Shown: positions 27,217-37,143, numbered from the stretch's first letter. The stretch: 64,000 nt of DNA from Pseudomonas viridiflava (GCF_003702045.1 NZ_RBTP01000012.1:744001-808000), one strand, 5' to 3'. Translations and numbers: made by a program. Notes: generated by a model not told the origin, from the letters alone.

Positions 27217-28089
27217 ATGAACTGGCTGCCCGTCTCCGAGCACCGTTTCAAGCTGGGCGAAGGTTCCTTCTGGGACGTCGAACAGCAGGCCCTGTATTGG
27301 GTCGATATCTCAGGCTTTCTGGCTTGCAGGCTCGTCAACGGCGAATACCGCCACTGGCGCATGCCCGAACCTATTTCCGCGTTTATCCCCACCAAGCAAG
27401 GCGATGCGCTGGTGACGCTGGCCAGCGGTGTTTACCGCCTGGACGTGACAGCATTCAAAACGTCCCTCTCGTTTTTTTGCGTGGCCGACCCGGTGTCCGG
27501 CAACCGCGCCAACGAATCGCGCTGCGACGCTCAAGGTCGACTCTGGCTGGGCAGCATGCAGAACAACATTGATGCGCAAGGTGGCGACGTTCCGCTGGTT
27601 CGCCGTTCCGGAGGGCTGTTTCGAGTCGATGCCGATGCCAGCGTCACGCGCCTGCTGGACCGCCAGGGGATCGTCAACACGTTGCTGTGGAACGCCACTG
27701 GCGATGTGCTGTACAGCGCCGACACGCTGGACGACGTCATTTATCACTACCCGATTCTTCCGGACGGCAGCCTTGGCTCGCGCACGGTATGGGCTGCCGA
27801 GCATTCGCGTGGTTCCCCTGACGGTTCTGCGATGGATGCCGAGGGTTACGTCTGGAATGCCCGCTGGGGCGGCAGTTGCCTGATTCGATTCGCACCTGAC
27901 GGCAGCGTGGACCGGGTGATTGATCTGCCGGTCAGTCATCCCACCAGTTGCGTATTCGGTGGGCCTGACCTCAAGACCTTGTACGTGACGAGCGCCGCAC
28001 CTGCTGACGCACACGGTGAGTTCGACGGCGCGGTCGTCACCGCTGATGTTGATGTAAAAGGGCTTGAATGCACCCGGTTCGCCGGCTGA
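27217..28089 (+). CDS. SMP-30/gluconolactonase-family lactonase, probable L-arabinono-1,4-lactonase
   Basis: 290 residues forming the six-bladed propeller of the SMP-30/regucalcin family. Seen are the metal-site residues of LGEGSFWDVEQQALYWVDI near 13, NESRCDAQGRLWLGSM near 98, and SPDGSAMDAEGYVWNARWGG near 200. It hydrolyses sugar lactones. The position between a FadR-type regulator and araFGH suggests the lactone step of the non-phosphorylative L-arabinose pathway; the dehydrogenase and dehydratase genes are not in the window. Cytoplasmic (no signal). AAAGGAC ribosome site upstream of the ATG. Confidence 0.82.
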   Translation: MNWLPVSEHRFKLGEGSFWDVEQQALYWVDISGFLACRLVNGEYRHWRMPEPISAFIPTKQGDALVTLASGVYRLDVTAFKTSLSFFCVADPVSGNRANESRCDAQGRLWLGSMQNNIDAQGGDVPLVRRSGGLFRVDADASVTRLLDRQGIVNTLLWNATGDVLYSADTLDDVIYHYPILPDGSLGSRTVWAAEHSRGSPDGSAMDAEGYVWNARWGGSCLIRFAPDGSVDRVIDLPVSHPTSCVFGGPDLKTLYVTSAAPADAHGEFDGAVVTADVDVKGLECTRFAG

Positions 28090-28176
28090 ACGAGGTTGCT
28101 GAAGGATTACGCCTGATGTTGTTTCTGGGTCTGTACTTCCTTAGGTGACATTCGGTTACATTGCAGTCAATCATAA

Positions 28177-28191
28177 TATGGTATGACTATT
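28177..28191. promoter_or_regulatory. Operator-like motif upstream of araF
   Basis: TATGGTATGACTATT, 85 bases before araF. It shares TGGTANGACTATT with the galM promoter site. Interpreted as a third site for the local FadR-type regulator. Confidence 0.5.
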
Positions 28192-28275
28192 GAACCGGTT
28201 TCAAACGCATCTGCGTTCATGAGCCGCCACCTTTGCTGAACGCTCTAGCTATTCAATAAAAATAAGGAGTTAGCT

Positions 28276-29289
28276 ATGTTGAGTCGTCACGGGATCCGTT
28301 CCCTGTGCTGTGCTGCTGTCACCACCGCCATCATGGGCATGAGCGGTATCGTCTCTGCTGCCGATGAAGTCAAAATCGGCTTTCTGGTCAAACAAGCCGA
28401 AGAACCCTGGTTCCAGACCGAGTGGGCCTTTGCCGAAAAAGCAGGCAAGGATCACGGCTTCACCGTGCTCAAGATTGCCGTGCCGGACGGTGAAAAAACC
28501 CTGGCTGCCATCGACAACCTCGCGGCCAATGGCGCCAAGGGTTTCGTGATCTGCCCGCCTGACGTGTCTCTCGGTCCTGCCATTGTGGCCAAGGCCAAGG
28601 CGCTGGGCCTGAAGGTCATGGCTGTGGACGACCGTTTCGTCGACGCTCAGGGCAAATTCATGGAGGACGTTCCTTACCTGGGCATGGCCGCCTTCGAAGT
28701 TGGCCAAAAGCAGGGCGCGGCGATGGCCACCGAAGCCAAGAACCGCAAGTGGGATGAGAACGAGTGGAAGGGCACCTACGCCATCATCAACACTTACAAC
28801 GAGCTGGACACTGGTAAGAAGCGCACCGACGGTTCTGTCGATGCCTTGAAAAAAGCGGGGCTGCCTGAAAAGAACATTCTGTTCACTGCACAGAAAACCC
28901 TGGATGTACCAGGCAGCATGGACGCCACCAACTCGGCCCTGCCCAAGCTGCCGGGCGATGCTAAAAACCTGATCATCGGCGGCATGAACGACAACACCGT
29001 ACTGGGTGGCGTCCGTGCTACGGCGAGTAACGGGTTCAGCGCAGACAACGTGATCGGTATCGGCATCAACGGCACTGACGCCATCGATGAGCTGAAGAAA
29101 AAGAAAAGCGGCTTCTTCGGTTCGATGCTGCCCAGCCCGGACAAAGAAGGCTACAACACCGCCAAGTACATGTACGAGTGGATCAAGGATGGCAAAGAGC
29201 CTCCGAAGTACACCGCGATGGACGACGTGACACTGATCACCCGCGCCAACTTCCAGGAAGAACTGACCAAGATCGGCCTTTGGAAGTGA
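28276..29289 (+). CDS. araF: L-arabinose ABC transporter periplasmic binding protein
   Basis: 337 residues with signal peptide (about 1-28, ending VSAADE). A periplasmic-binding-protein-I fold with strong resemblance to AraF: KIGFLVKQAEEPWFQTEWAF at the N-terminus, GFVICPPDVSLGPAIVAKAK near 95, and ANFQEELTKIGLWK at the C-terminus. It delivers arabinose (possibly galactose or fucose) to AraG/AraH. AAGGAGTTAGCT ribosome site. The stop is followed by a stable hairpin before araG, which may raise its expression above that of the transporter genes. Confidence 0.9.
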   Translation: MLSRHGIRSLCCAAVTTAIMGMSGIVSAADEVKIGFLVKQAEEPWFQTEWAFAEKAGKDHGFTVLKIAVPDGEKTLAAIDNLAANGAKGFVICPPDVSLGPAIVAKAKALGLKVMAVDDRFVDAQGKFMEDVPYLGMAAFEVGQKQGAAMATEAKNRKWDENEWKGTYAIINTYNELDTGKKRTDGSVDALKKAGLPEKNILFTAQKTLDVPGSMDATNSALPKLPGDAKNLIIGGMNDNTVLGGVRATASNGFSADNVIGIGINGTDAIDELKKKKSGFFGSMLPSPDKEGYNTAKYMYEWIKDGKEPPKYTAMDDVTLITRANFQEELTKIGLWK

Positions 29290-29296
29290 GCTGAAA

Positions 29297-29322
29297 AGAG
29301 GGGCCTGACTGAAGGCCCCTCT
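29297..29322 (+). promoter_or_regulatory. Intercistronic hairpin between araF and araG
   Basis: Perfect nine-base stem AGAGGGGCC/GGCCCCTCT (29297-29305 with 29314-29322), eight-base loop, no T-tract. Likely protects the araF message from 3' exonucleases or attenuates readthrough. Confidence 0.6.
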
Positions 29323-29341
29323 CATTGAGGAGGTTGGTTGC

Positions 29342-30865
29342 ATGCAACAGGCTATCGAACAACATTCGGCAGGCGGTGCCTTGCGCTTCAATGGCATTGG
29401 CAAGGTCTTTCCCGGCGTAAAAGCGCTCTCGGATATCAGCTTTGAAGCGCGTCCCGGCAGCGTTCATGCGCTGATGGGCGAAAACGGCGCGGGCAAGTCC
29501 ACGCTCTTGAAGATTCTGGGCGGCTCTTATCAGCCCAACAGCGGCGCGCTGCAAATCGGCGAGCAGACTTACCAGTTCAAATCCACGGCCGACAGTATCG
29601 CGGCCGGGGTAGCGGTCATTCACCAGGAGCTGCATCTGGTACCGGAAATGACCGTCGCCGAGAACCTGCTGTTGGGCCATATGCCCAGCCGTTTTGGTTT
29701 GATCAATCGGGGTGCCATGCGCCGCCGTGCGGCAGAATTGCTTAAAGGGCTGGCCGACGAGATCGATCCGGGCACGCGCCTGGGCGATTTGTCTCTGGGG
29801 CAGCGGCAATTGGTGGAAATCGCCAAAGCCATGTCGCGCAATGCTCATGTGATTGCCTTCGACGAACCGACCAGCAGCCTGTCAGCGCGTGAAATCGACC
29901 GATTGATGGCAATCATCGTCCGTCTGCGTGACGAAGGCCGGGTGATTCTTTACGTGTCGCACCGCATGGAAGAAATCTTCCGCGTTTGCGACGCCGTGAC
30001 TGTCTTCAAAGACGGGCGTTTTGTGCGCACCTTCGAGCAAATGGCGGATCTGGATCATGACCGTCTGGTGACCTGCATGGTCGGTCGCGATATTCAGGAC
30101 ATCTACAACTACCGTCCCCGCCAGCACCAGGGACCGAGCCTGCGGGTCACCGGCCTGATGGGACCGGGGTTGCAGGAGCCGGTCAGTTTTGCGGTCGAGA
30201 AGGGCGAAGTGCTGGGCTTTTTCGGCCTGGTCGGTGCCGGTCGCACCGAGCTGTTTCGTCTGCTGTCCGGCATGACCCGCAGCACGGCAGGTTCGCTGCA
30301 ACTGGACGGCAAGCCGCTGACCCTCAAGTCGCCGCGTGATGCCATCGCTGCTGGCATTCTGCTGTGCCCGGAAGATCGCAAGAAAGAGGGCATCGTGCCG
30401 CTGTCCAGCGTCGCCGAAAACATCAACATCGGTGCGCGTCCACGCCACGTCAGCCTTGGCTGCCTGATTCAGGGCCGCTGGGAGCGCGACAACGCGAAGG
30501 GCCAGATTCAAGCGATGAACGTCAAGACGCCATCCCCTGAACAGCAAATCATGTACCTGTCCGGCGGCAACCAGCAGAAAGCCATTCTGGGGCGCTGGCT
30601 GTCGATGCCGATGAAGGTGCTGCTGCTCGACGAGCCAACCCGCGGTATCGACATTGGGGCCAAGTCCGAGATTTACCAGATCATCCACAACCTGGCCGCC
30701 GACGGCATCGCCGTGATTGTGGTGTCCAGCGACCTGATGGAAGTGATGGGTATTTCCGACCGCATTCTGGTGATGAGCGAAGGTGCCATTACCGGTGAAC
30801 TGAACCGCGACGAGGCTGAAGAGCCGCGTCTCCTGCAACTGGCTCTGCCACGCACGCGCGGCTGA
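29342..30865 (+). CDS. araG: L-arabinose ABC transporter ATP-binding protein
   Basis: 507 residues with two fused ABC domains, typical for sugar importers of the CUT2 class. First domain: Walker [10 protein letters not shown] near 43, signature [15 protein letters not shown] near 144, Walker [12 protein letters not shown]. Second domain: degenerate Walker [11 protein letters not shown] near 297, signature [16 protein letters not shown] near 400, [12 protein letters not shown]. Second of three ara genes, same strand, 52 bases after araF. The GAGG ribosome site lies just past the intercistronic hairpin. Confidence 0.92.
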   Translation: MQQAIEQHSAGGALRFNGIGKVFPGVKALSDISFEARPGSVHALMGENGAGKSTLLKILGGSYQPNSGALQIGEQTYQFKSTADSIAAGVAVIHQELHLVPEMTVAENLLLGHMPSRFGLINRGAMRRRAAELLKGLADEIDPGTRLGDLSLGQRQLVEIAKAMSRNAHVIAFDEPTSSLSAREIDRLMAIIVRLRDEGRVILYVSHRMEEIFRVCDAVTVFKDGRFVRTFEQMADLDHDRLVTCMVGRDIQDIYNYRPRQHQGPSLRVTGLMGPGLQEPVSFAVEKGEVLGFFGLVGAGRTELFRLLSGMTRSTAGSLQLDGKPLTLKSPRDAIAAGILLCPEDRKKEGIVPLSSVAENINIGARPRHVSLGCLIQGRWERDNAKGQIQAMNVKTPSPEQQIMYLSGGNQQKAILGRWLSMPMKVLLLDEPTRGIDIGAKSEIYQIIHNLAADGIAVIVVSSDLMEVMGISDRILVMSEGAITGELNRDEAEEPRLLQLALPRTRG

Positions 30866-30906
30866 ACAACTGGTCCCTGACCATGAACAATAAAAAAGAG
30901 GTGCGT

Positions 30907-31872
30907 ATGTCTACCGAATCCAGCCTGCGGGCTCCCCGTCAGGGCTTGAACCTGCGCCGTTTTGCCGATGAGTGGGTCATGCTGCTGGCCGCCGTGGGCA
31001 TCTTCCTGCTCTGCGCCGTGTTCATCGACAACTTCATGTCACCCTTGAACATGCGCGGCCTGGGCCTGGCGATTTCCACCGTGGGCATTGCCGCCTGCAC
31101 CATGCTCTATTGCCTGGCCTCCGGCCACTTCGACCTCTCGATCGGTTCGGTTCTCGCGTGCTCCGGGGTTATCGCCGGGATCGTGATCCGCGACACCGAC
31201 AGCGTTTTTCTGGGCGTATCGGCCGCGCTGGCGATGGGACTGGTGGTGGGCCTGATCAACGGTATCGTCATCGCGAAACTCAGGATCAACGCCCTGATCG
31301 CGACGCTGGCGACCATGCAGATCGTGCGCGGTCTTGCCTACATCTTCTCCAACGGCAAGGCGGTGGGCGTTTCCAACGAAGACTTTTTCGTGTTCGGCAA
31401 CGGCCAGCTGTACGGCGTACCGGTCCCGATTCTGATCACGATCGTCTGCTTCATCTTCTTCGGCTGGCTGCTCAACTACACCACTTACGGTCGCAACACG
31501 ATGGCCATCGGTGGCAACCAGGAAGCAGCGTTGCTGGCAGGCGTACACGTTGATCGCACCAAGATCATCATCTTCGCCGTGCATGGCCTGATCGGCGCAC
31601 TGGCAGGCGTTGTGCTTGCTTCGCGCATGACCTCCGGCCAGCCGATGGTGGGGCAGGGCTTCGAGCTGACGGTGATCTCGGCCTGCGTACTGGGTGGCGT
31701 ATCGCTCAGTGGCGGTATCGGCATGATCCGCCACGTCATCGCCGGCGTGCTGATTCTGGCGATCATCGAAAACGCCATGAACCTGAAGAATATCGACACC
31801 TTCTACCAGTACGTCATTCGCGGCACGATCCTTCTGCTGGCTGTGATCATCGACCGGATGAAGCGTCGCTGA
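30907..31872 (+). CDS. araH: L-arabinose ABC transporter permease
   Basis: About 321 residues, CUT2-type permease with eight or more membrane helices. Recognisable are GHFDLSIGSVLACSGVIAGI near 70, the EAA-like cytoplasmic segment GGNQEAALLAGVHVDRTKI near 208, and SACVLGGVSLSGGIG near 258. The start is taken at ATG 30907 (MSTESSL) with GAGGTG upstream; a longer frame from 30883 begins MNNKKEVR. Last gene of araFGH. Confidence 0.9.
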   Translation: MSTESSLRAPRQGLNLRRFADEWVMLLAAVGIFLLCAVFIDNFMSPLNMRGLGLAISTVGIAACTMLYCLASGHFDLSIGSVLACSGVIAGIVIRDTDSVFLGVSAALAMGLVVGLINGIVIAKLRINALIATLATMQIVRGLAYIFSNGKAVGVSNEDFFVFGNGQLYGVPVPILITIVCFIFFGWLLNYTTYGRNTMAIGGNQEAALLAGVHVDRTKIIIFAVHGLIGALAGVVLASRMTSGQPMVGQGFELTVISACVLGGVSLSGGIGMIRHVIAGVLILAIIENAMNLKNIDTFYQYVIRGTILLLAVIIDRMKRR

Positions 31873-31890
31873 AGTCTGCACACAGCGTCG

Positions 31891-31935
31891 CATCCACTTG
31901 CTTTTGCCGGTTGTTCAGGCAGAGGCGAGTGGATG
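31891..31935 (+). terminator. Stem-loop after araH
   Basis: Eleven-base near-perfect stem CATCCACTTGC/GCGAGTGGATG (31891-31901 with 31925-31935), no T-tract. Probable 3' end structure of the ara transcript. The remaining bases to 32133 show nothing else I can support. Confidence 0.4.
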
Positions 31936-32133
31936 TCATCACGTAAAGCCCCGACGTTTATCCATTCTAAAAACGACCCCTTGCCGACTCGCTATATTCG
32001 GCCATGCCAACTAAGATCCTTGCCACATGCTGTTCTCCAGCCACGGCAGTTCATGTCCAGCTTACTGTTCAGGCTTTTGCGAAAGTGATGTATGGAAGGC
32101 TCATGAGTGCTGACTTGATTTGCTGGATGCCCT

Positions 32134-33651
32134 ATGCAAATGCCTGCTGTTTCAGTGCAAGGTCGTTCAACTGTCGAGAAGCTGGTCGCCTGTTTTGTTG
32201 CGATTGTGGTGTTTTCGATACTCTCGGTACTGGTCTGGGTCAGTTGGCAAAGTTACAACCAGCACATTCGTGAGGGAGAGGGTAATGTCGCCAACCTGGC
32301 GCGGGCGGCTGCCCAGCACGCGGAGGATGCGGTCAAGCAGATCGACGCGGTTTCAGCAGGTGTTCTGGAGCGCATAGAGTGGTACGGCGTTGACCGTATG
32401 GATAACGGCAGGCTGCGCCTGCTCTTCAAGAAACGCGCTGAGCTGATGCCGCAAATTCACGGCTTTTTTGTCTATGACAAAGAGGGCAACTGGCTGGTGA
32501 CCGACAAGGAGTCTTACCCTGCGTCAGCCAACAACTCGGATCGGGATTACTTCATCTATCACAGGACCCATCCTGGCGATCGGGAAATGCACCTCAGCAA
32601 AGTAGTAAAGAGCCGCTCGACGGGCGACTATGTCGTTCCCCTTTCAAGGCGTATCAACAACCCTGATGGCAGCTTCGCCGGCGTATTTCTGGTGACGATG
32701 TCGATCAAGTATTTCAACCGGTTTTATGCGGGCTTTCATCTGGACGATAACGGCATCTTTCTGCTGACGCTGGATGATGGCACGGTTCTTACACGCAGAC
32801 CTTTTTTCGACGACGTGATCGGCACCAGTGTTGCGAAGGGGAATGTATTCAAGGATCACCTCCCTTACGCGAAATCGGGCGTCGCGCACATCAAGTCAGT
32901 GATTGATAACGTCGAGAGAATAAACGGATACGTCAGTATTGGCCGATACCCGTTGGTGATACAGGCGGGTGTATCTAAAGGCGGCATTCTTTCGCCTTGG
33001 TACCATCAACTGTATACATCGTTGTCGTTTGTCAGCCTGGTCATCATCGGTCTTCTGGTTTTTGCTTACGTTCTCTTGCGTCAAATCCGGCTGGGCGATG
33101 CTTTGCAAACGCAGTTGGAAGGCACTCGGGCCGTTCTGCGTAAAATGGCTGCTGAAGACAGCCTGACCGGACTGCTTAACCGGCGAAGTCTGGATGAAAT
33201 ACTGCCCCTTGAGCTTGTACGGGCCGAAAAAGATAGAACGCCGATCAGCCTGTTTATGATGGATATCGATCACTTCAAGTCTTACAACGATCGGTATGGT
33301 CATCCAGCGGGCGATGCCTGTATCAGAGAGGTCGCAGGTGCGATCCGGTCTGCTGTCAGGCGGCCCCAGGATCTGGCTGTGCGTTACGGCGGTGAAGAGT
33401 TCACTGTCCTGCTTCCCAACACCGACCGCGAAGGCGCAATGCGCATCGCCGAAGACATCACTCGGCAGCTCGGACTGCTTCGCATCGAGCACGCAGGCAA
33501 TGCGACGGGAGTTGTCACGATCAGCATTGGCGGCATCACGCTCGATAATGCGATCGGTGTGACACCTCAGAATGTGCTCGCGGCAGCCGACGACGCACTG
33601 TATGAAGCCAAACGTATGGGACGTAATCAAATTCGGTTTTCAGGCGACTGA
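32134..33651 (+). CDS. Membrane diguanylate cyclase with Cache-type sensor
   Basis: 505 residues. TM helix about 14-38, periplasmic dCache-like sensor about 45-285 (FFVYDKEGNWLVTDKESYP near 110, SRRINNPDGSFAGVFLVTMS near 171), second TM about 295-320, then GGDEF domain about 345-505. The active site is RYGGEEF near 420. An inhibitory RxxD site (RPQD) sits at the proper distance before it. So it should make c-di-GMP with product feedback. Inner membrane. No partner gene; the ligand is unknown but Cache domains often bind amino acids or carboxylates. The ribosome site is weak. Confidence 0.87.
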   Translation: MQMPAVSVQGRSTVEKLVACFVAIVVFSILSVLVWVSWQSYNQHIREGEGNVANLARAAAQHAEDAVKQIDAVSAGVLERIEWYGVDRMDNGRLRLLFKKRAELMPQIHGFFVYDKEGNWLVTDKESYPASANNSDRDYFIYHRTHPGDREMHLSKVVKSRSTGDYVVPLSRRINNPDGSFAGVFLVTMSIKYFNRFYAGFHLDDNGIFLLTLDDGTVLTRRPFFDDVIGTSVAKGNVFKDHLPYAKSGVAHIKSVIDNVERINGYVSIGRYPLVIQAGVSKGGILSPWYHQLYTSLSFVSLVIIGLLVFAYVLLRQIRLGDALQTQLEGTRAVLRKMAAEDSLTGLLNRRSLDEILPLELVRAEKDRTPISLFMMDIDHFKSYNDRYGHPAGDACIREVAGAIRSAVRRPQDLAVRYGGEEFTVLLPNTDREGAMRIAEDITRQLGLLRIEHAGNATGVVTISIGGITLDNAIGVTPQNVLAAADDALYEAKRMGRNQIRFSGD

Positions 33652-33791
33652 ACGATGGTCAGGTGCCAATGGAGAGCGCTCGCAGATGCGTTACACCAGA
33701 ACAGCCAGGCTTTCCCGGTGCCGGCTTTGGTCGACTGCCGGATCAGCGTCAGAGGGTGGCCTCTCGTAAACGGCTTCAGGATTTCTGCAAA

Positions 33792-35108
33792 CTAGTCACT
33801 GAGTGGCGAAACTGCCCCAGGTTTGGCCATTCGCGCCAAGCCATACAGCACGGCACCTACCACCAGCATCACGCCCGCACGCAACCACGTTTCCGGCCCT
33901 TGCTGAGTCAGCAGCAACAAGCATGACAGCACCCCAAGAACGGGAACGACCCAGTGGACCTGAAAGTGCCCAGACTCCACTTTGTCGCGCTTGAGCACCA
34001 ACACGGCAACGTTCACGCTCAGGAACACGAACAGCAACAGCAACACAACCGTTTCTGCCAGCGTGGTCAGCGTGCTGGTGAAGGACAGCGCGATGGCGAC
34101 CAGCGTTGTCGCCAGGATGGCGAACCCGGGTGTCCGCCGGCGTGGCAGCACAGAACCCAGGACAGAAGGAAGCAGGCCTTGGCGCGCCATGCCGAAGGTC
34201 AGTCGACTGGCCATGATCATGGTTAATAGCGCGCCGTTGGCCACTGCAATCAGAGCGATCACTGCAAACCACGGTGACGGGATGCCCAAGCCAGACGCCT
34301 TGACCACATCCAGCAGCGGCGCTTGCGAATCCTTCAATTGCTCGACCGGCAGCACCATTGCCGCGCCGACACCTACCAGCACATACACCGCGCCGGCAAT
34401 CAGCAGCGCGCCGAACAGCGCACGCGGGTAGACACGGCGTACGTCCTTGATTTCTTCGGCCAGATTGGCCGAGGTTTCGAAGCCGACGAACGAATAGAAG
34501 GCCAGCAGCGAGGCGGCCAGAATGGCCGTGGCGGGCGCCGCGGTATCCAGCTCGAAAACCCGCTGTGGTACGCCGTGGCCCTGACCTACGAACCACGCGG
34601 CGGCGGCAATCACCATCGCCAGGCCGCTCAGCTCGATCGTGGTCATCACCAGATTGGCTCCCAGTGACTCCTTGATACCCCGCGCATTCAACAGGCCGAC
34701 GATGATCAGAAAACCGACGCAGACCCACTGGGGTGGCAGGGCGATCAACGCTTGCAGGTAGTCGCCGGCAAAAGCCACGGCAAGTCCCGCGGCACTGGTG
34801 ACGCCCGCTGCAACCATCGAGAAACCCACCAGAAACGACAACAGTGGCTTGCCGAAGGCTTTCTCGGCATAGACGGCGGCGCCACCGGCACGTGGGTATT
34901 TGGTGACGAGTTCGGCGTAGGACGCGGCGGTGAGCAACGCAAAACACAGCGCAATCAGCAGCGGTGCCCAGATCGCACCGCCGACACGGCCTGCGATGGT
35001 CCCGGCCAGCGCATAGACGCCCGCACCCAACACATCGCCAAGAATGAACAGCATCAGCATTGGCGCGGTAATTGCGCGTCGTAGTGAGGTTTTGTCGTGA
35101 CTGGCCAT
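33792..35108 (-). CDS. APC-superfamily amino acid permease
   Basis: 438 residues with 12 hydrophobic segments. The N-terminal RRAITAPMLMLFILGDVLGA leads into the unwound helix 1 (GAGVYALAGTIAGRVGGAIW) typical of APC transporters; YSFVGFETSANLAEEIKDVR near 208 is the helix 6 substrate region. It probably imports or exchanges amino acids; substrate not assignable. The gene is upstream-adjacent, on the same strand, to nothing functional; a 101-base gap separates it from the MBL hydrolase gene, which could be cotranscribed with it. Confidence 0.85.
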   Translation of the reverse strand: MASHDKTSLRRAITAPMLMLFILGDVLGAGVYALAGTIAGRVGGAIWAPLLIALCFALLTAASYAELVTKYPRAGGAAVYAEKAFGKPLLSFLVGFSMVAAGVTSAAGLAVAFAGDYLQALIALPPQWVCVGFLIIVGLLNARGIKESLGANLVMTTIELSGLAMVIAAAAWFVGQGHGVPQRVFELDTAAPATAILAASLLAFYSFVGFETSANLAEEIKDVRRVYPRALFGALLIAGAVYVLVGVGAAMVLPVEQLKDSQAPLLDVVKASGLGIPSPWFAVIALIAVANGALLTMIMASRLTFGMARQGLLPSVLGSVLPRRRTPGFAILATTLVAIALSFTSTLTTLAETVVLLLLFVFLSVNVAVLVLKRDKVESGHFQVHWVVPVLGVLSCLLLLTQQGPETWLRAGVMLVVGAVLYGLARMAKPGAVSPLSD

Positions 35109-35209
35109 GTGAAAGAGTCCTTTCCGAATCTGCGGCGTATGAGTGTCAGAGCGTCGCTGTGCCGGTTGGTTCTGAGTTTCGGTCAGGTCTAGTCAATGGC
35201 TCGTCTGTA

Positions 35210-36073
35210 TCAATCTGCGCCATTCACGAAACGCTGGGTAGCAGACAGGTCGATCTGGTATTGCAGCTCGTTCGCGTCGTGGCTACAGAAGATGCGCAAG
35301 TCGCGCCCCGCACTAAGAGACAAGTTGCGTAAGCGCACCTGATTGGCGACACGCGCCTGGTGGTCGGTGTCCATCATGCGCTGGTAAAGCCGCAGGCCGG
35401 GTGTGCAATGGCGCTCGGGCGAGCCTACTTCGCCCCGGTAGAAATACGCGTCCCCGGCGTGCAGCATCCAGCCTTGAGGCGTGCGTATCGCAATGCCCGC
35501 ATGCCCGCGGGTATGACCGCGCAGCGGCACCAAAAGGATGTCGTCATCGCCTGCACCCAGCAGGGCACGTACCGCACCGAACCCGTTCCAGCGATCTGCG
35601 CCATCGTCGTACAGCTTCCAGTCCGTGACGCCTTGCCATTGCTGCGAGCGGAACCTGCGTGAATCGCGCCATCCCGCAGCGTTGCCGGCGGCCGACATTT
35701 CATCGCGCATCACATGCACGGTGGCGTGGGGAAAGTCTCGCAAACCGCCTGCGTGGTCGAAATCCAGGTGCGTCAGAATGATATGGCGGACATCCTCGGG
35801 ATGAAATCCCAACTGCCGGATCTGGTGCAAAGCGGTGTAGCGATGCTCCAGCCGAATATTATTGAACGTGCGAAAGAACCTGCTCAGGCGCCTCTCAGGG
35901 TGTTCAACGTCTTCGGTTCCAAAACCGGTGTCCACCAGCACCAGTCCATCGCGGTGCGTTTCGATCAAGAGGCAGTGGCACACCAGCCTTGCGGTCAACC
36001 CGCGGCTGAAGCCGTCGAAAAGCGCCCCGCCAACAGGGCACATGCACCCGCAGTTCAAATGATGGATTCGCAC
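35210..36073 (-). CDS. Metallo-beta-lactamase-fold hydrolase (lactonase-like)
   Basis: 287 residues. Zinc-binding motif THLDFDHAGG near 101-110, later His in GHTRGHAGIA near 196, Asp in HAGDAYFYRG near 216, and a C-terminal FCSHDANEL. The long N-terminal part and HxDxDHAGG resemble quorum-quenching lactonases (AiiA/AttM type) and related MBL hydrolases, but the exact substrate cannot be inferred. No signal peptide. The APC permease gene follows on the same strand, and a 58-residue basic ORF precedes it. Confidence 0.82.
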   Translation of the reverse strand: MRIHHLNCGCMCPVGGALFDGFSRGLTARLVCHCLLIETHRDGLVLVDTGFGTEDVEHPERRLSRFFRTFNNIRLEHRYTALHQIRQLGFHPEDVRHIILTHLDFDHAGGLRDFPHATVHVMRDEMSAAGNAAGWRDSRRFRSQQWQGVTDWKLYDDGADRWNGFGAVRALLGAGDDDILLVPLRGHTRGHAGIAIRTPQGWMLHAGDAYFYRGEVGSPERHCTPGLRLYQRMMDTDHQARVANQVRLRNLSLSAGRDLRIFCSHDANELQYQIDLSATQRFVNGAD

Positions 36074-36135
36074 ACGGGTTTCCTCTCGCCAAAGGTTGAT
36101 ATATGCACTCGGGCTTCAAACGTTTGCTGTGCGTT

Positions 36136-36312
36136 TCAGTCGTCTTCGCGCCGTTTTCGGCAACGCTCCAGTAGACGCCTGCGGGGCGCTTCGGGGCGAA
36201 GCTCGCGAACGATAACGCGTATTGCCTGTTTCAATTGCTTGGCGATATCGCCGATGAACGAAGGTTTTGCACCCCGTTGTCGTTCAGTGAGCGCTGCTAT
36301 CAGTTGCTTCAT
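36136..36312 (-). CDS. Small basic hypothetical protein
   Basis: A 58-residue frame, ATG at 36312 with GGGA eight bases upstream. Residues about 18-40 look helical and amphipathic (SFIGDIAKQLKQAIRVIVRE); the C-terminus is Arg-rich (RRRLLERCRKRREDD). Family not recognised. It lies 62 bases upstream of the MBL gene on the same strand. Support is limited to codon pattern, ribosome site and context. Confidence 0.4.
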   Translation of the reverse strand: MKQLIAALTERQRGAKPSFIGDIAKQLKQAIRVIVRELRPEAPRRRLLERCRKRREDD

Positions 36313-36534
36313 TCATCTTTCCCATCGCTGATCATCCGCACCGGTATCTGCGTGGCCGGTGCCTCCTTTAAAAATGCCTCTCAAAAAAATGATCTTTCAG
36401 CTATCGGGAAATTCAAAACGATCGTCAGTGGCCCTGACAGGCGGCGCGATGATTCAATGTGGCAATGCTTCAGGAGCATTTGTGTTCCACGTTGTCAGAC
36501 TCTGCGTATCGGATTCAATCGCGAGGGCGCTACC

Positions 36535-37071
36535 TTGAACATTGCATGCCTGGGTTGGGGATCGCTTTTATGGGAGCCGGGGTCGCTGCCGTTGGCAGGT
36601 GAGTGGTATGGAGACGGCCCGGCCTTGCCCATCGAATTTTGCCGGGTGGGCGACGGTGGAGAACTCTCGACCGCGATATGCATGAATGCCTCAGCCGTGA
36701 AAGTGTCTTGGGCCCTGTTGGATGCACCCACTGTTCAGGCGGCGTGCGCGGCATTGCGCGCACGGGAACAGATACCTGAGCAACGAGAGGGCGCGGTTGG
36801 CAGCTTGCTGGTGTTGCGCACACCGATCGGGCCGTTGATGCAGTGGGCTGCTGAGCGGCGGATAGACGCGGTGGTCTGGACGGCATTGCCACCGCGATTC
36901 GCCGACATTGAAGGCCGTATTTTGTCTGCCGATGATGCGGTGGCCTATCTCTCGGGGCTGACCGGCGATACACGCGAGCATGCTCGCAATTATTTCATGC
37001 GGGTCCCTGAGCAGATCGACACGCCCTATCGTCGGATTATCAAACGCCAGTTGGGATGGCATAGCGAATGA
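36535..37071 (+). CDS. Gamma-glutamylcyclotransferase-fold hypothetical protein
   Basis: 178 residues. The start IACLGWGSLLWEPGSL has the GYGSL-type loop of the GGCT/AIG2 fold, which binds gamma-glutamyl groups; a catalytic acid cannot be placed with certainty. The C-terminus is YFMRVPEQIDTPYRRIIKRQ. TTG start at 36535 with GAGG nine bases upstream. The frame stays open for 300 bases before it, but that stretch has no good start and unlike composition. Bases 36313-36534 hold nothing I can assign. Function unknown. Confidence 0.65.
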   Translation: MNIACLGWGSLLWEPGSLPLAGEWYGDGPALPIEFCRVGDGGELSTAICMNASAVKVSWALLDAPTVQAACAALRAREQIPEQREGAVGSLLVLRTPIGPLMQWAAERRIDAVVWTALPPRFADIEGRILSADDAVAYLSGLTGDTREHARNYFMRVPEQIDTPYRRIIKRQLGWHSE

Positions 37072-37143
37072 GCGTTCTGAAATCTGGCAGGGCGTTGAAC
37101 CGGATGATAAACGCCTGTCTTCTGACGATCCTGGAGGGGCAGC

